Source: Tetmemena sp. SeJ-2015 (taxonomy: Eukaryota; Ciliophora; Spirotrichea; Sporadotrichida; Oxytrichidae). From it: a stretch of 11,595 bases of DNA. The DNA is taken from contig JAJKFJ010023747.1 in the NCBI GenBank assembly GCA_027382625.1, forward strand, positions 1-11,595, written 5' to 3'. The position numbers and the translations under genes were made by a program. Numbering within the stretch: position 1 is the first letter of the stretch; every line of letters starts with the position of its first letter. Positions 8,241 to 11,595 of the stretch are shown here, in pieces. The notes beneath the pieces are model-generated. The model did not search any database. It had not been told where the DNA came from and worked only from the letters and a program-made list of their open reading frames with translations.

Positions 8241-9056
8241 ATTAAATGTTTATTTGTAATTTTATTTTAAATTTATATTAAGAGAAATTATAAATAATTA
8301 AAAATAGTGTGTGTGTGAGGAGTAAATATTATCCCAGATATCATAATTTTTAAATAGCAAAGATCAATTTTATTGAAATGCTTAATTTAATTAAGTAAAG
8401 TAATTAAATCTTTATTTCTTAAATAAATGCCTCGAGAACTTTTTTTTATAATTATCAATATTGAAGTAAACCTAAAAGATACAAATATATAGCGTTTAAA
8501 ACTTAAAATATTTTAATTTTTCCTGAGGATTCTGAAATTTTGTAGAGTAGGATTTCTAGCGCAGGCATCATAAAGCTTCTAGTAAACAAAGTTTTATGGT
8601 AAAAGAAAAAATTTTTAATGAGAAAGTTAAAATAAAATTTAAACCTATAAAAATAAGGTATATCTCTGAACTCCTTCTAATCTATTATTGGGCATGTCAA
8701 ATTTTTGCAAAGGTTGTTGGTCGATAACTCTAACTATTTAATCAATACAACTGTTTACTGAGGTGTCTCTGGAGTTTATTAAACTTAGGGACTTCAATGT
8801 CCTACCTTTTTACTCACACAACCAATTCATGATATTATAAATATGTACTATATACAAATAAATTTTCGCAGATAAATAAATATAAAGTCTAATTGATTAA
8901 AAATATTCTATAATTATATATTTTATGAATTATTAAATTTGGTAAAACTATAAGTTGTATTAATTTATTCTCGAATTAAGAATTGTTAGAAAAGTTATCA
9001 ATTTATGCATTACATGCAACCCCAATTTAAAAATCAAATTGAATTTATTTTAAGGT
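8241..9056. other. A+T-rich stretch without recognisable genes
   Basis: Mostly A/T runs, with a short GT tract at 8307-8317. The patch 8690-8815 is a little richer in G+C, but no frame there stands out. The minus-strand frame described for 9231-9431 can be extended into this stretch down to a TGA at 8816-8814 only if TAA/TAG are sense. Confidence 0.45.
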
Positions 9057-9230
9057 TATTATTCCATTGTTTATAAAGTATAAAGAATTGATTATGATGA
9101 CTGGCATGATTTCAGGAGTACCAAATATGACAAGTTCTTCCAAATTGCACTAAATTTGGTCTAATTCAAATTACATTGATTCAGCATCAACAACCTAATT
9201 TTTTCTATAAACAAATTAGTAGACTCTTGG

Positions 9231-9431
9231 TTAAAAGTGCTGCTGAGATAACTTTGAAAATGCTTCAAAACTTAGTCTCTTGAGCATTTTGCCTTTTATT
9301 ACTATATGGAAAAACAAATCAAGAAAGTCTTGACTCTTAAGTCCCACTTCTGCAGAGCTATTGTCCATAATCAATTCTAGCTTCTCTATCTTACCAATAA
9401 ATTCTACCAGCTCATTTATGTTTTCCAAAGC
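9231..9431 (-). CDS. Candidate exon or gene fragment, weakly leucine-rich
   Basis: This minus-strand frame has 66 sense codons in the standard code, opening after a TGA at 9434-9432 and ending at TAA 9233-9231. There is no ATG near its beginning; the first is internal, so it is more likely an exon or fragment than a whole gene. The peptide is well mixed (ENINELVEFIGKIEKLELIM near its start, then LKRLSFEAF) and has a marked G excess at first codon positions (about 18 of 65, against 7 at second positions), typical of coding DNA. The same frame stays coding-like after the TAA down to about 9057 (NLEELVIFGTPEIM), which hints that TAA/TAG may be sense. The LxxLxL spacing recalls leucine-rich repeats, but too few units are seen to assign the family. 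Confidence 0.33.
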   Translation of the reverse strand, partial: ALENINELVEFIGKIEKLELIMDNSSAEVGLKSQDFLDLFFHIVIKGKMLKRLSFEAFSKLSQQHF

Positions 9432-9434
9432 TCA

Positions 9435-9791
9435 TATTATATCAATTTAAATTGCATCAATAGGTATTTTGATAACCATATTTAATAGTTTAGGAGAGTT
9501 TTATTTTTTATAATTAAGATCACTAAATGGTGATAAAAAGAAAGAATTATAATATCTTTATAGCCTTGCGAACATAATTTTGTGTTTGTTTTGGCTGAAT
9601 AGCTTTGTAATTAAATAGGTTCCACTATTTTTTTCTCACTATTAAACTATTAAATTTTTGCATTTAGAAGTAGCATTCTGTTGAAAGTGTTAGCTTTATG
9701 AGCAATTGTTAAAGTAGGCAAATTAACTAAATTAAATCGATTAGAATATTTTATAAATTACCCAACAAGAACTATCTTATATATAAAATGT
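9435..9791. other. A+T-rich stretch without recognisable genes
   Basis: No frame stands out on either strand and no repeat copy is recognised. It separates the leucine-rich fragment from the TIR element at 9810. Confidence 0.5.
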
Positions 9792-9814
9792 GAACGAAAT
9801 ATTTTTATTCGTTC
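9792..9814. repeat. Hairpin-forming inverted repeat at the border of the TIR element
   Basis: GAACGAA (9792-9798) and TTCGTTC (9808-9814) are perfect reverse complements around a nine-base A/T loop. The right arm overlaps the first five bases of the terminal inverted repeat starting at 9810, so the element border is itself part of a small palindrome. It may mark the insertion target or a folded end. Confidence 0.5.
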
Positions 9815-10129
9815 AGCCCCGATTTTTGACTACTGGCTAGGAAGCCAGCTTGCCCAGTAAGTAGACACTGTTTTTCGTCTTTTTACTGAACTTTAGAGAA
9901 GTGGTTTCAAACCCATCTATGATTGGCATGTTTAGATCCATAAATTACCCTACAATTGTGGGATTTAATAAAGTAAATTACCTTTTTTTTGACATTTTTC
10001 TAGCAATACTAGGCCGACAAAGAGCGTTTACAGTACCAAGTTTTAACCCAGATGGCAAGTGCTTCATCCTCGTTCGTCTAGGCCTTACAAAAGGAAAATC
10101 AAAAGTTTTTGAAAAATCGGGGCTGAACG
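9810..10129. mobile_element. G+C-richer 320-bp element with perfect 18-bp terminal inverted repeats
   Basis: CGTTCAGCCCCGATTTTT at 9810-9827 is matched exactly in reverse complement at 10112-10129. The enclosed sequence is visibly richer in G+C than the DNA on either side. The size, perfect short TIRs and lack of a recognisable transposase fit a MITE or other non-autonomous DNA transposon from a family different from the TATAGYTG elements. No clear target-site duplication is seen; the flanks AATATTTTTATT (left) and the complement of the right flank, ATAATATTATC, are similar to each other, so the inverted repeat may extend imperfectly outward. A 78-codon frame inside (9901-10134) runs out through the right TIR and shows no known motif. 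The interior has a strong local hairpin near the left end. A structured RNA locus is a less likely alternative. Confidence 0.65.
9833..9848. repeat. Subterminal hairpin within the TIR element
   Basis: CTGGCT (9833-9838) pairs perfectly with AGCCAG (9843-9848) around the tetraloop AGGA. TACTGG (9831-9836) could alternatively pair with CCAGTA (9854-9859), giving two competing folds just inside the left TIR. Subterminal palindromes are common in MITEs; an RNA fold is also possible. Confidence 0.5.
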
Positions 10130-11595
10130 GATAATATTATAAAATACGAATTATTCAAAAGAAAGATTTATATTTATAATTTATATTACATAACTATAAT
10201 GATTTATCATCAACAATTAGATTTCTCTATGAATTGAGTAATTCAGAATTAAAAATTTAATTAAGCATTAAAAATGAATTATTTGCGATTTATATTTTAA
10301 CTTATTATATTTTCTTAATTCTATTTATAAAGTTAATAAATTTGAAATGAAGTACACACCTAAGTAGGCTTGCCAAAAAGAAAGGAGATTAGACTACTCA
10401 TTCATCCTTTAAAAGCAATTTTTGATTTCTTGAAGATCGGATTTTACTTTAAGAGATATTACATCCTTATTATATAATTTGGATAATTAAAGAAGCCTCA
10501 TATGATAAAAATGAACTCGATCATATCATAAGTAATTAATCAAGTGGATAGAATAAAACACCAGATAAAATTATGAAAGAGTATTTAACTAATTAGATTC
10601 GTTCAAACATTGATCGATATGCTTCTCTTTGAGATTAAACTATTGTAATAAATTATCTTGACATTTAAAAGCTTTCTTAAATCTTAAAAACTCTATCCCT
10701 CTGCCAAGGAGTGACTTAATAATTATTGTAATTTAAAATCTGTCATTAATCGGTAAAGTTTGTTTTCAATGTTCATATAATATGTTGGTAAGAATAAAAT
10801 TAGATAAACATTCAGTTACCGATGTAAAACAAGATTCATTATCATTAGACTGAAAAAGAGAAAATATAATGGCATAGCTTCCTTATATACGTAGATTTTA
10901 TATTGCTTGATTGTTTTAAGTTAACCTCTTAATCCTTGGATGTTCCCTAATTATTGTAAGATAATATTGATATGTAATATTTTATATTAATCTTCAATTT
11001 TATTATTTTAAAAGAGCTAAATACTTTATCTTAATTATATTTAATATTTTTACAAAGTGTGAATAAATAATAAGCGGATTAGGTATGATAAAATTAATTT
11101 TAAGATTATATTTTTAAAATAAAATTTTTAAATAGTTTCTATAATTTTCTTATTAAAGCTAAAATAGAATATAAAATATAAAATAATTTAAAGCCATTTT
11201 GCTTAGATAAGACCATTATATTGCCAAATCTTTTAATTAAAGAAGGTTAAGAGCGTTGAACACAAGTTCATAGAATCCAGTTTCTATTATCTTCAAAGAA
11301 AGGCAAAAAATAAATGCTCTTTTGTTTCACTTATCATTATAAAATGGGATTTAAATTAAGAAAGAAACTATTTAATGATCTTGAAATATTGATGTAAAAA
11401 AATAAATTTAAAAGCAATTATTACAAAAAGAATATGATGAATTAATTTTCAATTATGAATTTCTGTAATATTATAAATTTAGAATTGATTTTCAAAATTA
11501 AGAAATAAATAATTAATTCGTTGGAGTGCGTTAAATACCCCCCGCCTGAATTAAATAGTTTGTAGTTTGAATTCCATCTATTAGATTATAACTGT
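10130..11595. other. Long A+T-rich stretch without recognisable genes
   Basis: About 1.45 kb with dense stops in all frames, no repeat copy and no convincing coding frame under any code I tried. Slightly G+C-richer patches (10360-10440, 11240-11310, 11515-11555) are too short to interpret. Confidence 0.55.

Noticed and set aside
9017..9025. CAACCCCAA, identical to a Tetrahymena-type telomerase RNA template word
   Set aside because: The surrounding sequence shows no telomerase RNA features that I can recognise, and a single nine-base match is not evidence.
9901..10134. A standard-code frame of 78 codons within the TIR element
   Set aside because: It starts with GTG, runs out through the right TIR, lacks recognisable domains, and is readily explained by the higher G+C of the element.
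1..11595. tRNA, rRNA, CRISPR, bacterial operon or plasmid features
   Set aside because: I saw no cloverleaf, no ribosomal RNA-like block, no regularly spaced repeats and no ribosome-binding-site/ORF arrangement.

Overview
This is an extremely A+T-rich eukaryotic window (about a quarter G+C, judged by eye). It has no standard-code open frame above about 77 codons, no recognisable tRNA or rRNA and no bacterial gene signals. The base composition and the TA-bounded repeat family, whose ends fit the consensus of ciliate internal eliminated sequences (IESs), make germline (micronuclear) ciliate DNA the most economical guess. Another A+T-rich protist or small eukaryote is not excluded. I could not assign a single protein family with confidence.

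The best-supported content is repetitive. A family of short TA-flanked elements of about 360-400 bp, with imperfect terminal inverted repeats starting TATAGYTG, is present in four roughly full-length copies: 3371-3774 on the minus strand and 4153-4510, 5860-6236 and 7718-8094 on the plus strand. A fifth, partial copy lies at 2204-2294. Copies 3371-3774 and 4153-4510 are head to head. Copy 7718-8094 sits in a G+C-richer island. A second, unrelated and distinctly G+C-richer element lies at 9810-10129, bounded by a perfect 18-bp inverted repeat.

Between the repeats are several G+C-richer islands (about 1318-1425, 2400-2870, 4790-5220, 5405-5710, 7396-7717 with 8095-8240, and 9057-9431) in DNA that is otherwise nearly featureless. 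They look like degraded, interrupted or unusually coded gene pieces. Standard-code frames in them are short. Frames lengthen greatly if TAA/TAG, or TGA, are read as sense codons, as in several ciliate nuclear codes, but long TGA-free runs are expected by chance at this A+T content, so I treat these as hypotheses.

Layout: 1-1020 A+T-rich; 1021-1503 coding-like frame (minus); 1504-2203 A+T-rich; 2204-2880 partial repeat plus island; 2881-3370 A+T-rich; 3371-4510 inverted pair of repeats; 4511-5790 islands; 5860-6236 repeat; 6237-7395 A+T-rich; 7396-8240 island split by a repeat; 8241-9056 A+T-rich; 9057-9431 island; 9435-9791 A+T-rich; 9810-10129 TIR element; 10130-11595 A+T-rich.
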